Positions 22,157 through 33,743 of a stretch of DNA of 64,000 nt are shown in pieces. Position 1 is the stretch's first letter. Every line of letters starts with the position of its first letter. Origin of the DNA: Anniella stebbinsi (taxonomy: Eukaryota > Chordata > Lepidosauria > Squamata > Anniellidae). The notes under the pieces are model-generated. The model searched no databases. It saw only the letters and a program-made list of their open reading frames with translations, and was not told the origin of the DNA. The stretch is from NCBI GenBank assembly GCA_029215795.1, contig JARDYH010000004.1:212824517-212888516 (forward strand). Direction: 5' to 3'. The translations under genes were made by a program, and so were the position numbers.

Positions 22157-22971
22157 GTCAACAGCTTTCCCCCAATGCAAGTGTATGGGGAAAACATGAC
22201 GGTGGGTGAGTGGGGACCTCCCTCTCCCTCCCTTCCTCCCCCCCACTGGCACTCCTTACCTGCTGCCTCCTCACTGCCGTCCGCTGCTTCTGTACTACTG
22301 ATAAACAGGCCTTGCAGCCTGTTCCAAAATAGAGCGACGGCACACCGGGTGACGTCATCACTCAGCGTGCCATCACTCTACTGTGGAACAAGCCACAAGG
22401 CCTGTTTATCAGTACTACGGAAGCAGCGGATGGCAGCGGATTAATGTGGCAGGTAAGGAGCGTGAGTGGGGCAAGGGAGGAAGGGAGGGGGAGGTCCCCC
22501 TTACCTGCCACCATCGTCTGCTGCCGTCCGCTGCCATCATCTCCTGCTAATTTGGCTTAGCGGCCTTGTTCTCAGTAGAGCAATGACATGCCGGGTGACG
22601 TCATCACCCGGTGTGTCATCACTCTTCTGAGAACAAGGTCGCTAAGCCTAATTAGTAGTAGACGATGGCAGCAGAAGGCAGTGGATGACAGTGGCAGGTA
22701 AGGAGCTCGAGTGGGGGGAGGGACAGCCACCATTTTAGGTGTTTTCCCCATAGATTTGCATTGTGGGAAAGCTTTCTTTTCCCCAATGCAAGCCTATGGG
22801 GAAAACACCTAAAATGGTGGTCCGATATCAAAATCGGAACTTCCAGTTTTGTATCATTATCGGATCCAATCCGATAAGATGGACCTCCGATTTTAATGAC
22901 ACAATACTTTACAAAATCTGAAGTTCCGATTCTGATTCCGATTTGATTTTTGGTGTCCATGCACGTCCCTA
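22157..22971. mobile_element. hAT remnant with two palindromic modules, left end lost
   Basis: The right terminus ATGCACGTCCCTA ends at 22971, preceded by subterminal CCGATT/AATCGG words. The left terminus is missing. Two palindromic modules lie at about 22253-22457 and 22500-22704, each bounded by TTACCTG and CAGGTAAGGAG and centred on GGGTGACGTCATCAC. A segment GTTTTCCCCATAGATTTGCA is shared with the GC-rich copies at 38470 and 46900. No transposase. Confidence 0.75.
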
Positions 22972-22977
22972 GCTAAA

Positions 22978-24608
22978 AGCAATAAAAAAGCTTTCTTCAG
23001 ATACATGGATAGTAAAAGACAGAAGAAAGAAATGGTGGATCAACTGCTTCATGAAGATGGCAAATTGGTAACAAATTACAAAGAAAAGGCCGAAGTGCTC
23101 AATTCTTACTTTGGCTCACTTCTCTCAAAGGCAGGTCTATGACTGCCTTGGAAAAGTGAAGTACAGGCTGAAGGGGCACGATTGCAGTTTGAGATTGATA
23201 AACAAATGGTCAAGGAACACCAAATTTCTTTGAACAAGTTTAAATCTCCAAGGCCCAACGAACTGCATCCTAGAGTAATAAAGGATCTGGCAGAAGAACT
23301 CTCAGAACCACTTTCTATTATCTTTATGAAATCATGGAAGACAGGTGAAGTGCCGATGACTGGAGGAGGGCTAATGTTGTCCCTGTCTTCAAATAGGGCA
23401 AAAAGGAGGAAGCTGGGAACTACAGACCAGACTGACATCTATCCCTGGGAAAATTTTGGAGCAGAATATAAAGAAGTCAATCTGTAAACACCTTGAAAAC
23501 TATGCAGTGATGACTGGTAGCCAGCATGGATTTGTCAAGAAGAAAGCCTGTCAGACTAATCTTATCTCATGTTTTGAGCGGGTAACCTCCCTTGTGGACT
23601 GTGGGAATGCTGTGGATATAGTATATCTTGACTTCAGCAAAGCTTTTAACAAACTGTCCCATGACATTCTGATTAACAAATTAGTGAAAAGTGGGCTAGA
23701 TGGAACAACTTTTAGGTGGATCCACAGTTGGCAATAGAATCGGACTCAAAGAGTGTTTATCAATGATAATTTTTCACACTGGGGGGAGGTAACGAGCGGG
23801 GTACCGCAGAGCTCAGTCCTGGGCCCAGTGCTCTTCAACATTTTTATTAATGATTTGGTTGAGGAGGTGCAGGGAATGCTTATCAAATTTGCAGATGAGA
23901 CAAAATTGGGTGGGATTGCTAATACCCTAGAAGACAGAAACAAACTCCAAAGTGATCTTGATAGACTGGAGCACTGGGCTGAAAACAACATAATGAAATT
24001 TAATAGGGATAAATGCCAAGTTCTACACCTAGGAAAAAGAAACCAAATGCACAGTTACAACATAGGGGATACTTGGCTCAGCAATACTACAAGCAAGAAG
24101 GATCTTGGAATTGTTGTAGGTCACAAACTGAATATGAGCCAACAGTGTGATGTAGCTGCAAAAAAGCAAATGCTATCTTGGGCCGCATTAATAGAAATAT
24201 AGCTTCCAAATTGCGAGAGGTACTGGTTCCCCTCTATTCGGCACTGGTTAGGCCCCATCTTCAGTATTGCATCCACCACACTTCAAGAAGGATGCAGACA
24301 ATCTGGAGCGTGTTCAGAGGAGGGCAACAAGGATGATCAGGGGTCTGGAAACAAAGCCCTATGAGGAGAGATTGAAAGAACTGGGCATGTTTAGCATGGA
24401 GAAGAGTAGACTGAGGGGAGACAAGATAGCACTCTTCAAATACTTGAAAGGTTGTCAAACAGAGGAGGGCCAAGATCTCTCCTCGATCAACCCAGAATGC
24501 AGGACATGGAATAATGGGCTCAAGTTACAGGAAGCCAGATTCCAACTGAACATCAGGAAAGACTTCCTCACTGTTAGAGCAATACTGTTAGAGCAACCAA
24601 TTACCTAG
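22978..24608 (+). pseudogene. CR1 ORF2 reverse transcriptase, broken
   Basis: In the family this protein is an endonuclease-reverse transcriptase that copies CR1 RNA at the target site. Visible RT pieces in order: YLDFSKAFNKLSHDIL (23625-23670), PQSSVLGPVLFNIFINDLVE (23805-23865), LIKFADE (23880-23899), then the C-terminal region VQRRATRMIRGLE and FKYLKGCQ. The endonuclease domain is absent. The catalytic FADD box is FADE (23888-23899), the second aspartate replaced. Pieces lie in three frames with an in-frame stop at 23735-23737 and frameshifts near 23460 and 24200. Dead copy. Confidence 0.85.
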
Positions 24609-24683
24609 GAAGGTGGTGGGCTCTCCCACATTAGAGGCATTCAAGAGGCAGCTGGACAACCATCTGTCAGGTATGCTTTAAGG

Positions 24684-24788
24684 TAGGGTGACCAGATAAA
24701 ATCCAGGTCAGGGCTCATGTAACGTTAACAGTTGTAGAGAAAAGGGAATTTCAGCCAGTGCCATTTGTATGCAATTAGTTCCTGGTGA

Positions 24789-24828
<40 letters not shown>

Positions 24829-25400
24829 TGTATTTATAACCCACCTCTCCCTACGGATCGAGGCGGGGAACACAATGCAAATACAAACATAACAAAGTTA
24901 AAAATTTAAAAAACAAGAGAAACACATCATTAAAACATTTAAAATTCATCCGGATAGGCCTGCTGGAAGAGAACAGTCTTCATGACTCTCTTAAATTCAT
25001 GAAGACTGCCAATTTGTCTAACCTCCTCCAGCAGACCATTCCATAGTCTGGGAGCCACAGAAGAGAAGGTCCTCTGGGTAACACTCGCCAGCCTAGTTCT
25101 GGCTGGCTTGAGTACATAACTTTAACTGTTGTAGAGAAAAGGGGATTTCAGCCAGTGTCATTTGTATGCAATTAGTTCCTGGTTATATTCCCTCTTCATC
25201 ACAACAGTTAAAGTTGCAGAGGCCTTGCTTTCTTTTGTATATGGTCACTCTGGTATAGTGCCTGCAGCTTTAACTGTTGTGATGAAGAGGGAATATCACC
25301 AGGAACTAATTGCATACAAATGACACTGGCTGAAATTCCCTTTTTTCTACAACTGTTAAAGTTACATGAGCCCTGACCTGGATTTTATCTGGTCAGCCTA
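24684..25400. mobile_element. Foldback hAT (TAGGGTGACCAG), disrupted
   Basis: Termini TAGGGTGACCAGATAAAATC and GATTTTATCTGGTCAGCCTA with a perfect 8-bp TSD CTTTAAGG at 24676-24683 and 25401-25408. The element is one long inverted repeat with GTTGTAGAGAAAAGG arms. The left arm is duplicated around an inserted L2 tail (24792-25117). Sister copies: 36477-36786 and 55214-55535. Confidence 0.85.
24792..25117 (-). mobile_element. L2-type LINE 3' tail with (AAT)n
   Basis: An AAT microsatellite (about 15 units) then TTTATAACCCACCTCTCC and GATCGAGGCGGGGAAC, the reverse of the tail at 52386-52505. It is flanked by about 70 bp of duplicated host arm on each side. Confidence 0.65.
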
Positions 25401-25430
25401 CTTTAAGGTAGATTCCTGCATTGAGCAGGG

Positions 25431-25648
25431 GGTTACAAAGAAAAGGCTGAAGTGCTCAATTCTTACTTTGGCTCACTTCTCTCAAAGGCAGGTCTATGAC
25501 TGCCTTGGAAAAGTGAAGTACAGGCTGAAGGGGCAGGATTGCAGTTTGAGATTGATAAACAAATGGTCAAGGAACACCAAATTTCTCTGAACGAGTTCAA
25601 ATCTCCAAGGCCCAACGAACTGCATCCTAGAGTAATAAAGTTCTGGCA
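25431..25648 (+). repeat. Second copy of a CR1 ORF2 segment
   Basis: About 215 bases nearly identical to 23074-23290 (around five differences by eye). It starts at a shared TTACAAAGAAAAGG and ends at GAGTAATAAAG. It sits directly after the truncated CR1 3' end, so gene conversion, template switching or duplication must be considered. Confidence 0.8.
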
Positions 25649-27280
25649 GAGGCACCGGTGGAGCTTTCCTTGCATGAGTTAATGACAGAGATAATAAAGA
25701 GAGAGTCGTAACTGGATTGTATATAAGGTGCAAATCCCATCAATCCCGGTTGTATGTGATTACCTTTTGTCATGGAAATGTCCCATTCACCACAGCAGTG
25801 TTAGCTACGGGCTGAGATTTGATAGGAAGGTCAACCAAAATCAATGGGAATTACCTCAAATAAATGTGTTTGAAATTGTGCAGTAAAGCTAACAAGCATT
25901 TTTAGTGCTTGTTTGTGGATATGCTCCTGAGAGAAGCAAAAACTAAACAATAAAAAATACAAGTGATGTACCACAATGGTTGTATTTCTGATCAATAAAT
26001 GGCTATGTAATTAGGCCGACGACGCAACCTTGTCTCTTCAAGTGTGTACAGCAGCCAGTTGCTTCTATGTTGCATTTGTTAAGTAGAGATGTTGAGTTTA
26101 GGCCATAGCTATAATACAGACTCCCAACAGGATAGTGACAGATGGGGTTAAGGAGAAACTATTAATAAGCTCTGCAGGGAGCTTTTAACTGCTGCAGCCT
26201 AATGCCCTGCAATTGTAGAATTTGACAGGAGAAAAGATTCAGCTTTACTAGAGGCCTATAGTAATTCTCCTTTGATGCACATCTCTTAGTAATGTTAACA
26301 GCAGTTATACATTTGCATCGAGCAAGTACCATATCCCGAACCCTTAGGGACTTTCAAAGGTTAGCGAGGCTCTAAGCATTTTCAAGGCAGTTATGTAGAA
26401 TTCACACTCAGATGATTCTCAGCTAAGCACAATACAACCTTGCATCAGTCAGATGAATTTTACTGGGCTGAAGAAAGGTAGTTGTACAATTTCTCCAAAG
26501 CATCGTTAAGCCAGGAATGCAGCCAATTAACACAGTTGCGACCTACAGAAGCATGATGTGTTCTTTTCTTTTGCATATTCTGTTTGGGGGTTATAGGGTT
26601 ACTATTGGGATGCTTCAGTTGATGCTGCTTTAATCAATCTTTTGTGTTCATATTCTGAAGGTAGACCATTTAACCTATGAATCTAATGCCATCTTTACAT
26701 TCTTATGGGAAATACCTGCAAAGAAAGTTGGAAGTGGCAAAATTCACTTCTAGCAATTATTTTAACCTTGCAAGATGTCTAGGTTAAATCTACCTTCAGA
26801 TATGTGGCTGTAAAAGAAATGCTCGGATGTATCCACACAAATTACTTGGAAGAAAAAGAAGAATTCATTGATCTATAGCTGAATTTTCATTGCACTAGTA
26901 AACCAGGGACTGTCCTGTCCAACAGAAGCCTTTTGCCTGACAGGCTACATTTCTGTGTGAAGGTACTATTTCTGTCATTCAGTCATATGAGCCGCCACCT
27001 GCAGTCTGACATAATACGACTTACATTCAGATTTACACCTCAGTGAGAACTAGACCTAAGTCAAACTAGGTAGCAGTGACAAAGGAACATGGGTGGAAGC
27101 TCTGTCTAAAGGTCTCTGAATCCTGCCCTGTATCAATAAATACATATCTGAAGGGCCTAATTCTTCTCAGTGGTGTTGCTCAGCATTTTTGAAAACAAAC
27201 TGGCTCATAGATCACCTTCAGTGTCTATGCCAGAATCTGGGAGGAATTCCAGTTTTTGGGCATAGGCAAAACATTTATAG
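25649..27280. other. No recognised feature
   Basis: Unique AT-rich sequence, free of obvious repeats over about 25990-26900; could contain conserved non-coding DNA but shows no specific signal. Confidence 0.4.
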
Positions 27281-27400
27281 CTGGCTTCCCCAAACCACTG
27301 CCCTCCCATTGACTTGGATGCCAACTCCCATCTTTCCCAGGGATGATTGGAGTTGTAGTCCCAACACATCAGGAGGGCACCAGGTTGGGGAAGGCTGCTT
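27281..27400. mobile_element. hAT-type MITE (CTTCCCCAACC termini)
   Basis: GGCTTCCCCAAACCACTGCC on the left and GGCACCAGGTTGGGGAAGGC on the right are inverted; GGAGTTGTAGTCCCAAC lies inside. The same family occurs at 33744, 34145, 58393 and 7421. Confidence 0.65.
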
Positions 27401-28459
27401 TAAATTGACCTTAAAACATTTGAGATAGGGATGCTTGAAGAATTCAGTAGTTGTGAATTTCAGAATGAACTAACCTAATTCACACGTTCTAGACTGATAA
27501 ACTGAATTGTCCGGTGGCATCCGCACTTCTGGAATGTCCTGACACAGTTCAGTGTTGGGTTTCAGACAGCATACTTTCCTGGCCCTACCCAGGGATTGAG
27601 CCTGGAGCCTTCTACACACCAAGCTTATGCTCAATGTTGGTATATTGTTAGGACCAGATCAGTACATTTGGGTTTGTGTTCTAGGACCATACAAATGCAC
27701 ATCACTGGGTTCTGCAGGACATGGACCATGGTCTCATATGTGCACAACCCTGCTCCAATATAGTCTTCTAATACAAGAGCACGCTGGGAAGTACTTTCCT
27801 ATTATATTGATGTCCTGCTATTTCATAACTGGGGATTTTGTCATGGATTCAATAGACAGTGACTCAATTTTAGCTTTTATTTACTTAATAGCTATGAAAT
27901 CCAGCAAAATATTGATCTGAAAGACAAAGGGGAAGTTATCATAATAGCCTGAGCAGATCCAGTGTGTTAAGTAAAACATTCTGTCAAGTATATGGGACTA
28001 CAGCGACCTGCTACTGCAGAGCTATTGCCATGAAAAGCATTATTGTGGTGACTCGGCAATCTATATTGTCCATTGAAACAATGTTAACGGTAATGATACT
28101 AATTTTGAAACATGCTGTTTTGTATCATTAGCTTCAGAATGCTGTTTATTTCACTGGACCAGCATAGCATAGAACATTATTTCGTAAGTACTGTTTCCTA
28201 GCTTTCTGCAACAGATCTGTTATTTGCTCTAGCCATCGACTTGGAGGCAGTCAGCATTACTGGGGAGTGGGGAAATATTTTCCCTTGTTCCACCAGGCGA
28301 GGAAAACAATGGACTGAACAGAAGCTTCCCAAATAAAATTTAAAATTGATTGTTCACCTAGTTGCCAATAATATAGTGGTAAATTTTGCAGTGCAGGCGC
28401 TCATCATGACAGCCCAAGATTTAGGGCTCAGGCAGCTGTATTGTTCCATGTCAACAGAA
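27401..28459. other. No recognised feature
   Basis: Unique sequence; ATAGGGATGCTTGAAGAATT near 27426 resembles a hAT left end but no partner terminus was found. Confidence 0.35.
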
Positions 28460-28730
28460 AGAATAACATAAGAAGAGCTGCCATGTTGGACCAAAAGTCC
28501 TTCTAGTCTAGGATTTGTTCAAACTGTGGCCAAACAGCTTCCATGGGACACCCACAAACAGGACAGGAGTGCAACATCACCTTCCCACCCATTTTCCACT
28601 GCAACTGGTGTACATAAGCATAATGCCTCTAATGCTGGAGGTAGCATATAGCCATCAGGACTATTAGCCATTAATAACCTTCCATGAATTTTCCCAATCT
28701 CCATTTAAAGCCATCCAGATTAGTGGCCAT

Positions 28731-29318
28731 TAGGGGTGTGCATGGCAAAAAATATTGTCGTTTATCGTTATCATCATTTCGGACCAAAAAAAATATCGTC
28801 TTCATTCATATCGTAGGTAAATCGTATCATCTTCACGATAATTATCATGAAAAAAATGATATTTTTGCAGACCTATATTTGGCTACACATATGTGCCAAA
28901 TTTGAGATCGATCCCTTCAACGCTCGATTTTATATGAATTTATTAAAGACCATTTCCGTTCTGACAGATCAGAATGACAGCTCGCCATGTGCATTCATTC
29001 AGACCTGTCAGAATGGAAACGATCTTTAAAAAATTCATATAAAATCGAGGGTTGGAGGGATCGATCTCAAATTTAATACACATACTTAGGCATACCCCAT
29101 AAGCACTGTGACCAAGTTTCAAGCCTCTAACTTTGAAAATACAAACGTTGTAGGTATATTTATATGGCAGTTCGATAAAACGATAAAATCACCCGAAAAT
29201 TATCATCTCCGATGATTATCGTAGGTTTTTCTATCGTATAGTCATCGTTAAACACATGCACAATAACGACCTTATTGTATCGTTATCGTACATTTTAATG
29301 ATACGATACACATCCCTA
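28731..29318. mobile_element. Non-autonomous palindromic hAT (CGATAATC subfamily)
   Basis: Termini TAGGGGTGTGCATGG and ATACACATCCCTA with a perfect 8-bp TSD GTGGCCAT at 28723-28730 and 29319-29326. Same internal arms as 17155-17811, in inverted order. No coding capacity. Confidence 0.9.
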
Positions 29319-29344
29319 GTGGCCATCACTACATCTTGTGGAAG

Positions 29345-29764
29345 TAGGGATGTTGTGAGCATCTAGTTAGGTCTGGGAATCCAGCAGACAGCCCCCCCCC
29401 CAATCTGCATCCCTGGACCCAGTTCACTGAGACATGGGGCACTCTCTCACACACTTATTGATTGCTGCATGATTCATGTGTGCCTGCAGCCATCCGCTTT
29501 TCCCTGTGAACCTCTAATCTTGCAGAAATGGCCATTGATGGCAGCAATTATGCACAAGATAATATCTTTGCACTTTCAGGAAGCCAGGTTTTACAAAAAA
29601 TGCCACCCCACAACCAGCTCACAGGAGAAGAGGTGACTGTGGGTGCTCATGGACTGCCCGCTGAGCAATCCAGGGGTTCACACAGCTCGGCTCGAACAGA
29701 TGAGTGGCAGCAGTCAGGCCACCAATGCCTGCCGCTCTGGACCAGGTGAGTCCATCCATCCCCA
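29345..29764. mobile_element. hAT-like non-autonomous element
   Basis: Termini TAGGGATG and CATCCCCA; flanks TGTGGAAG (29337-29344) and TGTGGCAG (29765-29772) match at seven of eight. Its removal restores the CR1. The interior, including the C run near 29392, is not shared with other elements here. Confidence 0.65.
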
Positions 29765-30110
29765 TGTGGCAGTAAATGTCATAATTTAACTATATGCTCT
29801 GTGAAGAAGTCTTTCCTTTTATTTGTCCTGACTCTCTTACCAATCAGCTTCATGGGATGAACCCAGGTTCTATTATTATGAGAGAAGGAGAAAAATGTCC
29901 CCCTATCCACATTCTCCATACCAATTGTATACATCTCTATCATGTCTCCCCTTACTCCCCTTTTTTCCAAGCTAAACATTCCCAACTTCTGTAAACTTTC
30001 CTCCTAGGGGAGTTGCTCCAACCCTTCGATCATTTTGGTTGCCCTTTTCCAATTCTACATTACCCTTTTTTTAGTTGCTGTGACCAGATATTCTAAACCA
30101 GTTCTAGAAG

Positions 30111-30447
30111 CTTTTATAACCACTAGGAGCAGGATCTTTGTGAAACTAATGGCACAAGATCAACCCCCCCCCCAAAAAAAACCTTTGCATTACAATGCAG
30201 ATGGTTCACAACAACATATACCCTTGTTAGGAAAATCCATCTTCCCACCCTCATCCCCCCAGTTACTGTGAGAATTGAAGCTAAGCTCAGAGGAAACAAA
30301 GAAGGCTGAGGGAGATGGTAAGTAAAGTCAATGTCCTTGCTATTAGGGGGGGGGGAAACCCCTCCAAGGCCTGGCTCTACTATGCCACTGCTTCTTATAA
30401 TATTGTTTGAGGATTTGAAGCTTCTGGAATGTAATGGGCATAAATTT
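30111..30447. other. No recognised feature
   Basis: Unique spacer with C and A runs near 30166 and a G run near 30347. Confidence 0.4.
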
Positions 30448-30450
30448 TCA

Positions 30451-30788
30451 GAGTGTCATCACATGGGGGGGAAATCTCATTTCCTTACCATCGCTTCTCC
30501 ACTTGCGTGTTTGTCCCTCATGACTTCCTCTTTCAAAAGAGGAAGTAAACAACATGCATGTGACCCATTCAGTGGGCCATTTTGATGGCATTGCTTTTCT
30601 TGGAGATAGCGGCAAGTTCCATCTCAAAAAATAAATCGGACTTACTGGGGTGTTTTTTTGTGGTGCGAAGAAGGCTAGAAGGGGAGGTAGGTGCACGGGA
30701 TGCAGATGACATCGTGAGAGCGACCTGTGAAAATCCATGAGTGCCCGGCAACGAGTGTGCAATAAAATGCTTGTCTGATGACACCCTC
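30451..30788. mobile_element. MITE with GTGTCATCA inverted termini
   Basis: GAGTGTCATCACATG at the left answers TGATGACACCCTC at the right. A hairpin CTTCCTCTTTCAAAAGAGGAAG lies at about 30522-30544. The word GGACTTACTGGGG also occurs near 40590. No TSD resolved. Confidence 0.5.
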
Positions 30789-30879
30789 AGCAAGGTGTAT
30801 CAGAATTCAAATAGCACCGGGGGTTTGCCAGAAGCACAAATCTCTTCTCTGAGAAGAAAAGGGGATGACTGAATAGTGT

Positions 30880-30950
30880 TTATAACATTGCATCTGATGA
30901 AGTAGTATCTAATCCGCGAAAGCTTATGTTTTAAATTGCTGTAAGTCACT
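30880..30950 (+). repeat. Relic of a Penelope-like element with hammerhead-like core
   Basis: CTGATGA (30894-30900) and CGAAAGC (30917-30923) keep the order and spacing of a hammerhead ribozyme core. Reptile Penelope-like repeats carry a similar CTGATGAAGTGGG-to-CGAAAGCTTATG segment. Stem II no longer pairs well here, so the ribozyme is probably inactive. Confidence 0.45.
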
Positions 30951-31667
30951 GTGGTTAATAGGAAATATAACCACGAGAAATGGCCCTGAAAATATACTGC
31001 TTTTTGGTACTTAATCTTGAGAATTTGACTCTTACCATTAATAGAAATCTGAAATAGTGACCCTGATTAGTCTGCAACAACTAATACATGAAGTGGCTTT
31101 TGGGGAGAATGGCCTAATTTGAACTTGGACTTCTGGGAAAAGTACCACTGATGTTCCTTTAGAAAAACTGGGTTTTCTTTCCAAAATTGAATACATAAGA
31201 GAAGTACTTATTTATTGAAGTACATTTTGAGTACTTCCTGCTTTATTTTCTATGAGGCAGTGTCAAATTCTATTCCACAAAAAACTGGCCTTTTTTTAAA
31301 GGACTTTCTGCCTTTCCCCTTGAATAACTCTAATTTTAAAAGGTTTGCCTGACCAGTCTCTTAGCGCTTTGGAAAGAAATGAATGCGGCCACGTAAAACT
31401 CCCGCAGATCTCAGACTTCTTCAAAGTACAAAGCCTGCTGTTCATTTGTCCTCCACTGAAATACCATTAATAAGGGGGAGGGAAAATGATTTAAAATTAT
31501 GATGGGTCAATTTTATTCTTAAAGATATTAACTTGTTAAGACTTGTTAGATCTTACTGAAGAAAGGTTAACAAGAACTTTGATTTAAAATTTTATTTAAA
31601 ATACGAAGTAGCAGAATTACAACTTGTCAGTTATGCCCAAACTATCAGGGCCATAGAATTAATATTT
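30951..31667. other. No recognised feature
   Basis: Repeat-free AT-rich sequence with no gene signal. Confidence 0.4.
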
Positions 31668-31875
31668 TTTGTTTATTTATATTTATTCATTTATTACATT
31701 TATATCCCACCTTTTTTCCTCCAAGAAACCCAAGGTGGCGTACATAATTCTCCATCTCCCCAGTTTTATCCTCACAGGAACAACTCTGTGAGGTAGGTTG
31801 GGCTGATAGACTATTGGCTGAGTACGGAGTAGAACCCGGACCTCCCAACTTCCAGTGTGACTCTCTTGCCACTTG
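31668..31875 (-). repeat. Squamate interspersed repeat (SINE/LINE tail)
   Basis: TTTATTACATTTATATCCCA, then CCCAAGGTGGCGTACATAAT, CCTCACAGGAACAACTCTGT and a GTGAGGTAGGTTGGGCTGA segment. It is a well-known squamate repeat in minus orientation; I cannot name the family with certainty. Confidence 0.6.
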
Positions 31876-33011
31876 ATATCTCTACATATCTCTAGATATC
31901 GCTAATAGTGTAAAAGTAGGGCTTGGACTGAAACATACTGAACAGTATGTTGTAGTTTTTAGCTGGTGTTTTTTTAAAAAAAATATATCATTAAAATTAC
32001 CTAAAAACGTGTGAGTTAACTGAAAGAGATTTCAGCCAATCATATTTTGCTGGTAGTGGAGGGGTTCCCAGCATGGTTCCCACTCCTTTGGTGAAGAATG
32101 GATGGAAAGACTCAGGCAAGTGGCTACTTAACACGATTTGTGTACCCATTCTATTTATTTCATTTATTTATTTTTCCTATTATGTTGTTTCGGAAAGGCC
32201 AAGCATGAAATTGGAGCTGCAAAGCGAGTCAGAATTTATTGATATGAATCTTGGCTGAGAACTCAATAGGTGCGCAGCAAAGCAAGAAGGGTAAAGGGGC
32301 TGAATAATTCATTGAACCTTTAAGCATCAAAAAATACCACTTACAGTGAGAGGGGCCTAGTTTGCAACAGGAGATGGGAGCCATGCACATAAAAGAGAAT
32401 CGAAGTTTCATGAACACGTTTGGAGAATGTTACAATAAACATGGCACGGGTGGCTTTTCGTGAAAGTAATTCTTGAAGGAAAACACCATAAGCAAATTGT
32501 TTACCAAAACGGGATAGAAATTTTGTTTTGTTTAGCAAAGCTACAAATCGAACGTGGCTAAATCGAAAATAAATGGCGATCCACATGAGAAAAAGAATAC
32601 GATCGAAAGTGTGTGGAGGGAGGGTGTCCCCAGAGTGAAATTGCTACAGTAAGGTATCCATATTAATAGCAGCTTACTTTGGTTGTACAATCACATAAGC
32701 TCATGGGTATTGTAGCTGGAGTAGACAAGGGAGATTTGCGTTTGGTTCCCTTCCAAGCCCAGCTGCTGGATTTGTCAAACAAACCCCTTTGGGGCAGAAA
32801 TTTGTCATGCTTTCCCTTCACATTAAAAAGTGTTCTATAAAGCAATATGTGACGTTTAAGCAAATTTGGCAGAATAGTTACTGAGTTGTTCAAAACTATA
32901 CTCAGGGGGCAGTATATACTAAAATGAGGGGGTTGGGCATGTAAGGACAGTTTCTTGAGGAGCCAGTTGAAGGCAAAACAGGAGGGTTGGTTGTTATGAT
33001 TCACAGAAGAA
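31876..33011. other. No recognised gene; possible conserved block
   Basis: Around 32260-32640 the sequence is repeat-free and relatively CpG-rich for its setting (CGAACGTGG, ATCGAAAATAAATGGCGATC). No coding frame is convincing. Might be a conserved non-coding element; weak inference. Confidence 0.2.
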
Positions 33012-33120
33012 AGTAAGGAAGAGGCATACTGGATCAGACCTACGGTCTACCTAGTCTTGCATCCTTTTTCAACAATAGCCAGCAAGATGCCTCTGGGAAG
33101 CCCACAAGTAGGTCACAGAG
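33012..33120 (-). mobile_element. CR1 LINE extreme 3' end
   Basis: ACTGGATCAGACC, then GGGAAGCCCACAAGTAGG, matching the first 110 bases of the CR1 minus-strand repeat at 5541. Confidence 0.65.
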
Positions 33121-33127
33121 ATATTAA

Positions 33128-33312
33128 AACAGAGGAAACCACCTTATACTGAGTCAGACCACTGGTCCATGGAGCCAAGTATTGTCAACATTTTTCAGCA
33201 TTTTAAGCATAATGTTTCCTAGCCCAACCTGGAGATGCCAAGAATTGAAACCAGGGACTTTCTGCATGCATTGAGCTGTGGCTTCTCCCATGAAGGCAAC
33301 AGCCCTCTTCTG
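33128..33312 (-). mobile_element. tRNA-derived SINE
   Basis: On the minus strand the head contains CACAGCTCAATGCATGCAG (A-box position) and GGTTTCAATTC (B-box, compare GGTTCGANTCC), about 35 bases apart as in a tRNA promoter. The body ends with the reverse of CTTATACTGAGTCAGACCAC. A RNA polymerase III retroposon with decayed promoter boxes. Confidence 0.7.
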
Positions 33313-33743
33313 CTGGTTGTCCTAAGCATCTGGGGATTTTTGAGACGTGCCACATCTCAGTATCTCACCTGACTTCCACAATCCACGTTTTTCTTATCCA
33401 AGTGAAAATGCTGCATTTCTTTTGAGCTTTGGTTGCTTTGAAAGGCTAAATATTTGCTAGATTGAACTGATTTTCTTTTGTCTGATCATAATGGCTTCTC
33501 ACACAGTCTTTTTCCTGACTACATACACTGATGAAGGCAAATACGATCGGACCATTTGTCCCATGACTCTCCTCTGCCAATATCCTTGACACAAACTTGA
33601 GTATATCCCCACAAGAAAGCTCATTCTCCAGGTAGCCAAAGAATTCAGTTTTGTAAAAGACAGCAAGTAGGCAGAGAACGGCTGGCTAAGTTCCCACTGA
33701 AAGGTGTATCAGTTCCTCAGTGGGCATAAATATAAGAGTTACA
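33313..33743. other. No recognised feature
   Basis: Unique sequence; CACTGATGAAGG near 33526 is too isolated to call. Confidence 0.4.

Larger units (their letters stand above)
22972..25434 (+). mobile_element. CR1 LINE, ORF2 to 3' end, interrupted
   Basis: Contains ORF2 from just before the RT domain to its C-terminus (about 22978-24608), then the 3' end, split by a foldback element at 24684-25400. After the insertion the 3' terminal word TTCCTGCATTGAGCAGGGGG resumes at 25412 and stops mid-way, fused to a second CR1 fragment. The 5' end is cut by the hAT ending at 22971. Confidence 0.85.
28460..30110 (-). mobile_element. CR1 LINE 3' region split by two hATs
   Basis: Pieces 28460-28730, 29319-29344 and 29765-30110 join into one CR1 minus-strand 3' region (GCCATGTTGGACC, then TTTAAAGCCATCCAG, then ATAATTTAACTATATGCTC, then CATGTCTCCCCTTAC). 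Each break is occupied by a hAT with its own 8-bp duplication. Confidence 0.8.

Noticed and set aside
21995..22444. 149-codon open frame, plus strand
   Set aside because: Runs through a CR1 3' UTR fragment into hAT sequence; no protein similarity recognised.
22157..22971. A TSD for the hAT remnant
   Set aside because: The left terminus is missing and the right flank GCTAAAAG has no partner near 22150.
33128..33312. Functional tRNA gene
   Set aside because: A and B boxes are degraded and the rest is SINE body, not a cloverleaf.
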